DNA from: Paracoccaceae bacterium
GTDB lineage: Bacteria; Pseudomonadota; Alphaproteobacteria; Rhodobacterales; Rhodobacteraceae
DNA length: 64,000 nucleotides
NCBI GenBank assembly: GCA_022823605.1
Contig: JAJEHS010000008.1
Coordinates: 62,001-126,000 of the forward strand
Direction: 5' to 3'
Part shown: positions 17,242 through 24,980 of the stretch, piece by piece
How positions within the stretch are numbered: position 1 is the stretch's first letter
Layout: every line of letters begins with the position of its first letter
Notes under the pieces: model-generated
What the model was told of the DNA's origin: nothing
Database searches by the model: none
What the model saw: only the letters and a program-made list of their open reading frames with translations
Program-made: the position numbers and the translations under genes

Positions 17242-17928
17242 TTATTTGCCTGAAATTTGAGACCACAGGTTATCGGACCCGAGAAATTTGCTCACATATT
17301 CTTCGTGCGATGCCAACTCTTCCTCAGTAATGGAGAATTTAATGGGAATCGATCTCTCAAGGAATTTCCTAGCCTGTTTTGTTGCCGTTGCATCAATATC
17401 CGCAAAGAGATCCTTTCCCCCTTCCTGATTCAGTTTGTTATATATTTCAGTCAATATCTGGGCATCAATCAAGGCTCCATGCATGGACCTGATGGATAGG
17501 TCCAGCCTGTAATGATTTCCGAGAGCATCAAGGTTGTGCTGTGCCTTGCTTGGTAAAACACGACGTGCCAATTCCAGAGTATCCACGACCCGATCAAATT
17601 CGATCTTCCTTTTTCCGCAGCGTTTTAGCTCCATGTTGATAAATGGTACATCAAACTCTGCGTTGTGAATAACCAAATTCGAATCTCCAATGATCTCCAG
17701 GAACTCATCTGCAATTTCGCTGAATTTTGGTTTATCCTGCAGAAATTCATTACTTATGCCATGAACCTTGAGTGCTTCCTCCTCAATGGGCATCTCCGGA
17801 TTTATATACCATTGATACTCCGTTCCGGTTCTTTGATGATGGATTTGTTCTATCAAGCCTATTTCGATAATTCGATTCTTGGCCAAATCCAAACCGGTGG
17901 TCTCAATGTCTAATATCAATTCTCTCAT
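17242..17928 (-). CDS. dnaQ: DNA polymerase III epsilon subunit (proofreading exonuclease)
   Basis: The 228-residue protein has all DEDDh motifs of epsilon: LILDIETTGLDLAKNRIIEIG, LVIHNAEFDVPFINMEL, and HGALIDAQILTEIY, plus the family's EALKVHGIS segment. After about residue 180 comes a tail with RKFLERSIPIKFSI that would bind the alpha polymerase subunit. Its place after coaE and aroE is the standard alphaproteobacterial order. It begins 4 bp after the coaE stop. Confidence 0.93.
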   Translation of the reverse strand: MRELILDIETTGLDLAKNRIIEIGLIEQIHHQRTGTEYQWYINPEMPIEEEALKVHGISNEFLQDKPKFSEIADEFLEIIGDSNLVIHNAEFDVPFINMELKRCGKRKIEFDRVVDTLELARRVLPSKAQHNLDALGNHYRLDLSIRSMHGALIDAQILTEIYNKLNQEGGKDLFADIDATATKQARKFLERSIPIKFSITEEELASHEEYVSKFLGSDNLWSQISGK

Positions 17929-17932
17929 GGAA

Positions 17933-18523
17933 CTAAACTGTTTTTGTTTTCGCTATTACTTCTTTCACTTGAAGCCGCGTTTGCTTCAATCCAACAGAAA
18001 TTATTACAAAATCCGCCCTTTGTTGTTTTTCTGCATCCGAAAGTTGCCAACCCTTGATTTTCTGGAACCATTCCCGGGTCATCCCTTTTCTTCCCATTAC
18101 ACGTTTTTCCTGAAACTCTTCTGGAGCTGAGACTACTACAACATAATCAACTTTATCCTGGAGGCCAGATTCCAAAAGAAGTGGAACTTCAAGAGCTGCC
18201 AGTTTGTGCTTTTGATTTATACATTGTGCTTTAAACTCCTCCATTTTTTTTCTTACCAAAGGATGGACAATTGCTTCAAGCTTCTTTTTTTGTTCATGAT
18301 GATCCAGGAGTTTTTCCTTGAGTTTTCCTTTATCTATTCCATCTGGTCCCAATATATCATCCCCAAAGGCTTTCCTTAATGGCTCGACCGCTTCACCTCC
18401 TGTACGGTACAACTTTTCCACTTCACGATCCGCTTCCCAAACCGGCACTCCTGATTGCTCAAACATTCTGGATACTGTGCTTTTCCCCATACCAATGGAG
18501 CCGGTTATTCCCAAAACTTTCAT
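17933..18523 (-). CDS. coaE: Dephospho-CoA kinase
   Basis: CoaE phosphorylates the 3'-OH of dephospho-CoA, the last step of CoA synthesis. The P-loop LGITGSIGMGKSTVSRMF starts at residue 4, followed by the VWEADREVEKLY acceptor-binding region, IVHPLVRKKM, and VPLLLESGLQDKVDYVVVVS. Its length of 196 is typical. The ATG overlaps the aroE stop by 4 bp. Confidence 0.94.
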   Translation of the reverse strand: MKVLGITGSIGMGKSTVSRMFEQSGVPVWEADREVEKLYRTGGEAVEPLRKAFGDDILGPDGIDKGKLKEKLLDHHEQKKKLEAIVHPLVRKKMEEFKAQCINQKHKLAALEVPLLLESGLQDKVDYVVVVSAPEEFQEKRVMGRKGMTREWFQKIKGWQLSDAEKQQRADFVIISVGLKQTRLQVKEVIAKTKTV

Positions 18524-19371
18524 GCTTTTAGTTTTACGGTTACCAAATTCTTAAGCTCAGGAGTAACCTCCGGTAGTTTTCCGAACCAGAACTGATATGA
18601 ATTTGCTGCCTGGTGGAGGAGCATCCCCAATCCTTCCACAGTCCTGCATCCCCTAATCTCAGCCTGTTTCAAAAAATCCGTCTTTAGGGGATTATAAACA
18701 ATATCGTATACTATTGTTCTGTGATTCAGGCTGTCATAAGGAAATTTCATTTCTGGCTGGCCTATCATACCCAATGATGTTGTGTTGACTATTATTGACA
18801 CTTCATTCAAGGCAGTTCCCAAATCGGCGTATTCAATGACTTTTACCCTGTTACCCAGATCATTTTGCAGTAATTTTGCTCTTTCTATCGTTCTGTTTGT
18901 CAGGTACACTTTCGGAACACCTTCCCTTAACAGGGTATAGATAATGGCTCTGGATCCTCCCCCTGCACCAAGTACCAAAGCCGGTCCCGTTACTGCCCTC
19001 CAAGTGGGTTCTGTTTCCTTCAAATTCTGCAGAAATCCGTATCCATCCGTATTGTTGGCATAAATTTTCCCGTTTTTTCTCAAGCTGAGGGTATTTGCTG
19101 CGCCTAAAAGTGCAGCATTATCTGCAACAAGGTCGGCACACAGCAATGCCGCCTCCTTATGAGGAATGGTTATATTGACACCGCCAAAGCCCATTTTGGG
19201 CAAGGTTTTGATTACGTCCCTGAAATGGGTTCGAGAAACTTCCAAGGGAATGTATATTCCGTTCTCGCCATATTTTTCTATCCAGTAATTATGGATTATG
19301 GGAGATAGGCTGTGTCCAATTGGTGTCCCTATAACACCTGTCAATATTGGATTTGATTTGCTCTTTCTCAT
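18520..19371 (-). CDS. aroE: Shikimate dehydrogenase (NADP+)
   Basis: AroE reduces 3-dehydroshikimate to shikimate. The substrate site GTPIGHSLSPIIHNYW, catalytic Lys in GVNITIPHKEAALL, the NTDGYGF Asp, and the nucleotide-binding loop VLGAGGGSRAIIYTL followed by LTNRT are all present. The frame runs five codons upstream to a TTG at 19386; the first ATG at 19371 is used because the family starts close to the TGVIGTPIGHS strand, but neither has a strong ribosome site. In many relatives maf precedes aroE; here it is absent and the gap at 19387 follows. Confidence 0.93.
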   Translation of the reverse strand: MRKSKSNPILTGVIGTPIGHSLSPIIHNYWIEKYGENGIYIPLEVSRTHFRDVIKTLPKMGFGGVNITIPHKEAALLCADLVADNAALLGAANTLSLRKNGKIYANNTDGYGFLQNLKETEPTWRAVTGPALVLGAGGGSRAIIYTLLREGVPKVYLTNRTIERAKLLQNDLGNRVKVIEYADLGTALNEVSIIVNTTSLGMIGQPEMKFPYDSLNHRTIVYDIVYNPLKTDFLKQAEIRGCRTVEGLGMLLHQAANSYQFWFGKLPEVTPELKNLVTVKLKA

Positions 19372-19386
19372 ATTTATCTGAAACAA

Positions 19387-19715
19387 CCCGGTTAATAAGT
19401 TTGGGGAAAATGAAGTGGAAAACGTAATGATTCTTCTTTATTTTGAACAATCTATTCGTGTTTGATTTGAGATGGCCTAATTTATCCTTAATCCTAATGT
19501 TTTTTCAACTGTTTTTCCACAAAAAACATTCCGCTTCAGATTTCCGTTTTTCCCTATTAATAAATGGAAGAATGTCCATTAGGAAGGGGTTGTGTTCTAC
19601 TTTCCCTTTTTTGCAATAAACTAATCATAATTTAACTTTATTTATAAAACTTATATTAGATATAAGAATGATGTTATCTAAACTCGGATTTTCTAGTTTG
19701 GATCAAGGAGAGACA
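19387..19715. other. AT-rich divergent gap, candidate replication origin by synteny
   Basis: This gap of about 330 bp separates the minus-strand aroE-coaE-dnaQ run from the plus-strand run that leads to hemJ-rho-mnmE-mnmG-rsmG. In Caulobacter and relatives oriC lies between these two blocks. One DnaA-box-like 9-mer, TTTTCCACA, is at 19513-19521; the part 19610-19675 is almost pure A/T and could be an unwinding element. Only one box is visible and no CtrA or IHF site cluster was found, so origin function is an inference. The region must also hold the LysR promoter. Confidence 0.35.
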
Positions 19716-20648
19716 GTGAAATTCAATCAACTTAGGTATTTCAACGTTGCTGCAGAAGAGAAAAGCCTGACCAGAGCAGCAGAAATTCTTGAAGTATCTC
19801 AACCAGCCATAGGACTGCAGATCAAAAGCTTGGAAAAGCGGTTCGGTATAAGCCTGTTTGACCGCCATGCTAAAGGGGTATCCCTAACTTCCGAAGGAAA
19901 GTATTTTCACGAAAAGGCAAAGGAAATTCTTGTGATGGCTAATCAGCTGGACAGGAAAATGAAAAGCAAGGGAACCCGTAAACGTGGTATTGTTAGAATT
20001 GGAATTACACCTTCCCTGATCAGTACCATAGTTCCCAATTCCCTAGAGAGATGTTATGACAGTCATCCAGACATGACTTTGTTATTTGTCCAGGGATTTG
20101 CCAAAAACCTTCTTGAAGATTGGCAAAAGGATCTTCTGGATTTTGCATTCATCAATCAAAAAATTGAGACCAGTTCATCTTCAAGTTACCCGCTATATAG
20201 TGAAGAATTAAAACTGATTGGTAATCCCGAAATTATAAGTGAAGTACCTTTACCAGTACCCTTGGAGGTATTACAAAAATTGCCTATGCTATTTGATGGT
20301 AACGATATAGAACTCCGAGCCAAAGTTGATGATGGACTAAGTAATCTGGGCATGGAGTTGAATGATGTAATTGAAATAAGTTCATATACGATAAGAAAGG
20401 AATTGGTAAAACAGAAAAGAAGATTCTGTGTGGCACCAACTGCACTTTTCTCTAATGATATTCAAATGGGATATTGCAAGGCGGTACCAATAAAGCTGAA
20501 TACTTTGAGTAGAACCGTTTATCTGGTTGGACCAAAAGAAGAATTGATGTCAGATTACCAATTAGTCATTTTTAAACACATCAAGGATTTGATTAATGAA
20601 AATCTTGAATCAGGCGAACTTGATTGGAAAAAACCAAACCAGAAGTAA
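19716..20648 (+). CDS. LysR-family transcriptional regulator
   Basis: The N-terminal winged helix-turn-helix is canonical: FNQLRYFNVAAEEKSLTRAA, EILEVSQPAIGLQIKSLEKR, then FGISLFDRHAKGVSLTSEG. The rest (about 90-310) is the periplasmic-binding-protein-like effector domain. The frame opens at an ATG at 19668, but the GTG at 19716 is preferred: it has AAGGAGA five bases upstream and gives the usual LysR N-terminus. The nearest gene, the metallo-beta-lactamase-fold protein 112 bp downstream, is a possible target; no divergently transcribed target is close apart from aroE. Confidence 0.85.
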   Translation: MKFNQLRYFNVAAEEKSLTRAAEILEVSQPAIGLQIKSLEKRFGISLFDRHAKGVSLTSEGKYFHEKAKEILVMANQLDRKMKSKGTRKRGIVRIGITPSLISTIVPNSLERCYDSHPDMTLLFVQGFAKNLLEDWQKDLLDFAFINQKIETSSSSSYPLYSEELKLIGNPEIISEVPLPVPLEVLQKLPMLFDGNDIELRAKVDDGLSNLGMELNDVIEISSYTIRKELVKQKRRFCVAPTALFSNDIQMGYCKAVPIKLNTLSRTVYLVGPKEELMSDYQLVIFKHIKDLINENLESGELDWKKPNQK

Positions 20649-20661
20649 TTCAGTAAAATCG

Positions 20662-20676
20662 AAAACCGATGGTTTT
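20662..20676 (+). terminator. Weak hairpin after the LysR gene
   Basis: AAAACC-GAT-GGTTTT lies 13 bases after the LysR stop and ends in four T residues. The stem is short and AT-rich with a three-base loop, so this is a candidate terminator only. Confidence 0.3.
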
Positions 20677-20760
20677 ATTGGTTAAAGAAGGCAAAAACAC
20701 CTGAAAAATCCTTTCGGTGAATTCGAACAACGGGTACAGAACCAAACCACGGAAAGAGAA

Positions 20761-21618
20761 TTGAAAAATATAACTATGGTATTGTTGGGAACCAGGGGAG
20801 GTCCGAGATTGTCCAAAGGTTCCAGTTGGCCAACATCAACTTTGCTGGATGTAGCAGGAAAGATATATTTGATTGATGCCGGTTTGGGAGTAACACGACA
20901 GATTGTAGAGGCTGGTTACGACCTGAAAGATATCCAAACAATCATTATTACTCACCACCACTCAGATCATAATCTTGAATTGGGCCCATTGCTGCACACA
21001 AAGTGGGTTTCAGCAATTCCACGGAAGACGGATGTCTACGGACCACCAGGACTTAAATTACTATTGGAGGGTTTTTACCAGTCACAAAAGTTTGATATTG
21101 AAACCCGAATCAAGGACGAACAACAAGCACCATTTTCAGACCAGTACAATCCTGTTGAATACACTGAAGGTTTGGTGTTGGATGACAATACAGTAAAAGT
21201 AACGGCATTAAGAGTCCAACATCCGCCAATATACCATTGCTATGCCTTACGCTTTGAAATTGGTGATAAATCAGTAGTTCTTTCCTCCGATACGGCGTAT
21301 TTTTCCCAATTGAGTAATTTTTCCAGGAAAGCTGATGTACTGCTCCACGAAGTTATGCATTATGAAGGTGTGAAGAAAATGTGCCAAAGATTGGAGAAAG
21401 TAAAACCAAACCTTTTGGAACACATCACCAACGGTCATACCAGGTGTGAAAATGTTGGACGAATTGCAACGGAAGCAGAGGTAGGTCACCTTGTTCTCAA
21501 TCATTTTACTCCCACGGATGAGAAAGGTGTAAGTCAGATAGATTTTTACCATGAGGTGAGAAAAACCTGGGCAGGTAAATTATCAGTTGGTGCAGATTTG
21601 ATGAGAATTGAAATTTAA
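20761..21618 (+). CDS. Metallo-beta-lactamase-fold hydrolase (RNase Z/arylsulfatase-like)
   Basis: The sequence has the MBL zinc motif THHHSDHNLELGPLL, an upstream YLIDAGLGVTRQIVEAG, and later ligands in VVLSSDTAYF, LLHEVMH and LVLNHF, in the order of the RNase Z-like and AtsA-like branch. At 285 residues it lacks the long flexible exosite arm of RNase Z, so a tRNA 3'-processing role is doubtful. The start is TTG with GGAAAGAG upstream; an ATG at 20776 is the alternative. It ends 4 bp before hemJ, suggesting co-transcription. Substrate unknown. Confidence 0.75.
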   Translation: MKNITMVLLGTRGGPRLSKGSSWPTSTLLDVAGKIYLIDAGLGVTRQIVEAGYDLKDIQTIIITHHHSDHNLELGPLLHTKWVSAIPRKTDVYGPPGLKLLLEGFYQSQKFDIETRIKDEQQAPFSDQYNPVEYTEGLVLDDNTVKVTALRVQHPPIYHCYALRFEIGDKSVVLSSDTAYFSQLSNFSRKADVLLHEVMHYEGVKKMCQRLEKVKPNLLEHITNGHTRCENVGRIATEAEVGHLVLNHFTPTDEKGVSQIDFYHEVRKTWAGKLSVGADLMRIEI

Positions 21619-21622
21619 TTTT

Positions 21623-22063
21623 ATGCTGTATGAACTCTATCCGTGGATAAAAGCCCTTCATATAATTTCGTTTGTTTGTTGGATGGCTGGTCTGTTTTAT
21701 CTGCCAAGGCTCTACTTTTACCATATAACCGAAGGAAATGATCCAAAAACCGGCACACTATTTACCACAATGGAAACACGATTGTTGAAAATCATAACGA
21801 CACCGGCCATGCTGGCCACCTGGATTTTCGGTCTGATACTTCTTGCTATTCCAGGTGTAGTTAACCTCGAATTCTCTTGGATCTGGGTCAAGCTGGCAGC
21901 AGTTTTATTGCTTTCGGTATTTCATTTTTGGCTGGCTTCAAAAAGGAAGGAGTTGATGGCCGGAACGTGCCAAATAAGCGGAAGAACCTTCAAATGGATG
22001 AATGAAATACCAACGGTGCTTTTGATTATCATTGTTCTTCTTGCTGTTATTAAACCGTTTTAA
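21623..22063 (+). CDS. hemJ: Protoporphyrinogen IX oxidase, HemJ type
   Basis: HemJ oxidises protoporphyrinogen IX in the membrane, the penultimate step of haem synthesis in most alphaproteobacteria. The protein has four hydrophobic segments with the family's opening WIKALHIISFVCWMAGLFY, then LPRLYFYH, and the closing WMNEIPTVLLIIIVLLAV. The conserved His in KALH is the expected haem ligand. The frame begins upstream at TTG 21608 inside the preceding gene, but the ATG at 21623 gives the family's short N-terminus. Being upstream of rho is the normal place in this lineage. Confidence 0.92.
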   Translation: MLYELYPWIKALHIISFVCWMAGLFYLPRLYFYHITEGNDPKTGTLFTTMETRLLKIITTPAMLATWIFGLILLAIPGVVNLEFSWIWVKLAAVLLLSVFHFWLASKRKELMAGTCQISGRTFKWMNEIPTVLLIIIVLLAVIKPF

Positions 22064-22111
22064 CCATCAGACCAAGGAAATTCATTACAACATTACAAGG
22101 TTTGGAAGATT

Positions 22112-22133
22112 CCCAAATCAAAATAATTGGGAC
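22112..22133. promoter_or_regulatory. Inverted repeat upstream of rho
   Basis: TCCCAA and TTGGGA arms flank a 10-base AT-rich spacer in the 245 bp between hemJ and rho. A related TCCCA/TGGGA pair lies at 37107-37121 before the ABC transporter operon, and a 15-mer ending ATAATTGGGACA also occurs at about 960-974. It may be an operator or part of the long rho leader, where autoregulation by Rho is common. No pyrimidine-rich rut site could be proved by eye. Confidence 0.25.
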
Positions 22134-22308
22134 AAGATCAGATTTTTCTTGTTGTAATTGATTTTTTTACCCTTTATACTAATGACAAAGGCGAAGGGGA
22201 CATTATATAAATTCTTCCTTTGCCCTAACAACAGCCAGAGTCCTTCTGGTGTGTAATCTCTAAAAAGCCAATTTTTATTTTTCAATGTCTTGTGACAGGA
22301 TGGATTCT

Positions 22309-23586
22309 ATGACTGAAGAACAAACGATCTCGATGGGCGAACTGAAAGCCAAATCACCCTCGACACTTCTCTCCATGGCCACCGAGTTGGAAATTGAAAA
22401 TATTTCCACCATGAGGAAGGGGGACATAATGTTCCAGATCCTCAAAAACAGGGCTGAGGTGGGATGGAATATTGTAAGTGATGACGGCGTTTTGGAAGTC
22501 TTGCAGGACGGGTTTGGTTTTTTGAGGTCCCGGGAGGCAAATTACCTTCCAGGACCAGATGACATATATGTCAGCCCGGATGTAATCAAAAAATTCGGCC
22601 TCCGTACAGGTTCCACGGTTACAGGAATATTGAAGGCCCCCAGTGGAGACCAGAATTATTTTACTCTTACCAGAGTAACCAGCTTGGATTATTCCGAGCC
22701 CGAAACAGCCCGTAATCGTGTCCATTTCGACAATCTCACACCGCTCTATCCTGATGAACCCTTGAGAATGGAACTGCCTCCAGGAAGTTCGAAGGATCTC
22801 TCGGCCAGGGTTATCGATTTGGTTTCTCCGCTTGGTAAAGGCCAACGTGCCCTGATTGTTGCTCCACCCAGAACAGGAAAAACAGTTCTTTTGCAAAATA
22901 TTGCTCACTCCATCGAATTGAATCATCCCGAGGTTTTCCTGATCGTATTGCTGGTCGATGAACGGCCGGAAGAGGTAACCGACATGCAGCGAAGTGTCAA
23001 GGGAGAGGTGGTTTCCTCAACCTTTGATGAACCTGCAACCCGCCATGTGGCAGTTTCCGAAATGGTCATTGAGAAGGCCAAGCGTTTGGTAGAAAATAAA
23101 AAGGATGTTATCATCCTGCTTGATTCCATTACTCGACTGGGTCGAGCCTTTAATGCCGTGGTTCCCTCATCGGGGAAAGTTCTCAGCGGGGGTGTTGATG
23201 CCAATGCACTGCAGCGACCCAAGAGATTTTTTGGTGCCGCCAGAAATATCGAAGAGGGAGGTTCATTGACAATTGTGGCCACGGCCTTGATTGATACGGG
23301 AAGCCGTATGGATGAAGTCATTTTTGAAGAATTCAAGGGAACGGGCAATTCCGAAATAGTTCTTGACAGAAAAGTGGCAGACAAGCGAGTTTATCCATCG
23401 ATGGACATTCTGAAATCAGGTACCAGAAAAGAGGATCTGCTGGTTGCACCTGATGATCTGCAGAAGACATTTATGCTGCGCAGAATATTGACCCAGATGG
23501 GAACTACAGAGGCAATTGAATTTTTGATTTCAAAATTGAAGGTTACCAAATCCAACGCCGAGTTTTTCATGTCCATGAAATCCTGA
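22309..23586 (+). CDS. rho: Transcription termination factor Rho
   Basis: Rho is the hexameric RNA translocase that ends transcription. The N-terminal helical part ([18 protein letters not shown] and [17 protein letters not shown]) leads to the RNA-binding cold-shock domain ([10 protein letters not shown], then [15 protein letters not shown]). The ATPase carries Walker A in [35 protein letters not shown], Walker [17 protein letters not shown], and the Q-loop/R-loop region [19 protein letters not shown]. In-frame ATGs at 22285 and 22300 are possible, but AGGA lies eight bases before 22309. The length matches the family, with no large insertion. Confidence 0.96.
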   Translation: MTEEQTISMGELKAKSPSTLLSMATELEIENISTMRKGDIMFQILKNRAEVGWNIVSDDGVLEVLQDGFGFLRSREANYLPGPDDIYVSPDVIKKFGLRTGSTVTGILKAPSGDQNYFTLTRVTSLDYSEPETARNRVHFDNLTPLYPDEPLRMELPPGSSKDLSARVIDLVSPLGKGQRALIVAPPRTGKTVLLQNIAHSIELNHPEVFLIVLLVDERPEEVTDMQRSVKGEVVSSTFDEPATRHVAVSEMVIEKAKRLVENKKDVIILLDSITRLGRAFNAVVPSSGKVLSGGVDANALQRPKRFFGAARNIEEGGSLTIVATALIDTGSRMDEVIFEEFKGTGNSEIVLDRKVADKRVYPSMDILKSGTRKEDLLVAPDDLQKTFMLRRILTQMGTTEAIEFLISKLKVTKSNAEFFMSMKS

Positions 23587-23656
23587 ACGGAAAGGAATAC
23601 TAACGATTTCAGGAAAGGAGTTAATTCTTTCCACTTGATATAAAGGATCAAATCAC

Positions 23657-24973
23657 TTGATCTTCTCCGGTCTTTCAAAAGAAACGATTTTTGCCTCTGC
23701 CACAGCCAAGGGCAAGTCGGCTGTGGCCATAATCAGGATTTCAGGTGCAAAAACAGCCACGGTATTGATCGATCTGATAGGCAGCGTCCCACAAGAGAGG
23801 GTGTTGTCCCTCAGAAGGCTAAAGCATCCGCAAAGCGGCGAATTCCTGGACCAAGCCATGGTGGTATTTTTCCCCAACGGGCAAAGCTATACGGGGGAAG
23901 AAGCTGCAGAATTGCATATCCACGGAGGCAGGGCTACCCTCAATGCGGTTGCTAATTGCTTGCTTGAAGAAGGTCTGCGAATGGCTGAACCGGGAGAATT
24001 TACATTGCGGGCATTGCAAAATGGCAAAATGGATCTGGCCCAGGTCGAAGGATTGGGTGATTTGATTGCCGCAGAGACTGAAGCCCAGAGAAAACAGGCC
24101 CACCTAGCCCATGATGGAACTGTTACCAAAGCCTCATCGGGTTGGAAAAAGGATCTGACCCATTGCCTTGCTCTGCTGGAAACGGAAATAGAGTTTTCCG
24201 AAGAGAATTTGCCACCAAATGTGAAAAATCAGGCCAGGAATGTGATTTTGCAACTTCAGGAAACCTTGAAGGGAGAAGTAGGTGGTGTAGACATTGCTGA
24301 AAGACTGCGAGAAGGATTTGAAGTAGCCATAATTGGTCAACCCAACTCGGGAAAATCCACACTTCTCAACTATCTGGCAGGAAGGGAAGCTGCCATTACG
24401 TCCAACTATGCCGGAACAACAAGGGATGTATTGGAGGTTTATATGGAACTGGAAGGATTGCCTGTTTGTTTTCTGGACACTGCCGGCATAAGGGATTCCA
24501 GTGACCCCATCGAGAAAATCGGTATAGAGAGGACAAAAACCAGGGCCAGAGATGCCGATATAAGAATATTCCTGTTGGAAGAGAAGGGACAATTTTTTCC
24601 AGAGATCGAATGTCGGGAAGGAGATCTTGAACTGAGGGCCAAGGCAGATCTGATAAAGGAGACACAAAGCAGAGGGATTTCAGGATTAACGGGACAAGGG
24701 GTTGACCTGATGCTACAAGATATCTCCAGGGTATTGGAGAACCGGATCGCCAAGGTGGGAGTAGCAACGAATGCCAGGCATCGTCAGGCAATAAGCCAGT
24801 CCCTTGAGCATCTGGTGAAAGCATATTCGGAGCTAGGAAGGGAAAATTGCCGGGATGAAATTGTTGCCGAAGACCTCCGTCAGGCCATAAGGGCACTTGA
24901 AACAATAACCGGAACAATAGATATAGAACAGGTACTGGGAGAAATCTTCGCCAATTTCTGTATAGGAAAGTAA
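23657..24973 (+). CDS. mnmE: tRNA modification GTPase MnmE (TrmE)
   Basis: MnmE, with MnmG, installs the carboxymethylaminomethyl group on wobble uridine 34 of several tRNAs. The tetrahydrofolate-binding N-terminal domain begins ETIFASATAKGKSAVAIIR with GGRATLNAVANCLL; GEFTLRALQNGKMDLAQVEG is diagnostic. The G domain has G1 IIGQPNSGKSTLLN, G2 TTRDVLEV, and G3 FLDTAGIRDS. The C-terminal FCIGK carries the catalytic Cys. The G4 motif (usually NKxD) lies in a weakly conserved part, AKADLIKE. The start is TTG with AAAGGA nine bases upstream. Confidence 0.95.
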   Translation: MIFSGLSKETIFASATAKGKSAVAIIRISGAKTATVLIDLIGSVPQERVLSLRRLKHPQSGEFLDQAMVVFFPNGQSYTGEEAAELHIHGGRATLNAVANCLLEEGLRMAEPGEFTLRALQNGKMDLAQVEGLGDLIAAETEAQRKQAHLAHDGTVTKASSGWKKDLTHCLALLETEIEFSEENLPPNVKNQARNVILQLQETLKGEVGGVDIAERLREGFEVAIIGQPNSGKSTLLNYLAGREAAITSNYAGTTRDVLEVYMELEGLPVCFLDTAGIRDSSDPIEKIGIERTKTRARDADIRIFLLEEKGQFFPEIECREGDLELRAKADLIKETQSRGISGLTGQGVDLMLQDISRVLENRIAKVGVATNARHRQAISQSLEHLVKAYSELGRENCRDEIVAEDLRQAIRALETITGTIDIEQVLGEIFANFCIGK

Positions 24974-24980
24974 TTCTGAA

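Noticed and set aside
20761..21618. Assignment of the MBL-fold protein as RNase Z
   Set aside because: The HxHxDH-type motif fits, but the exosite arm and typical RNase Z N-terminus are missing, so only a general hydrolase call is made.
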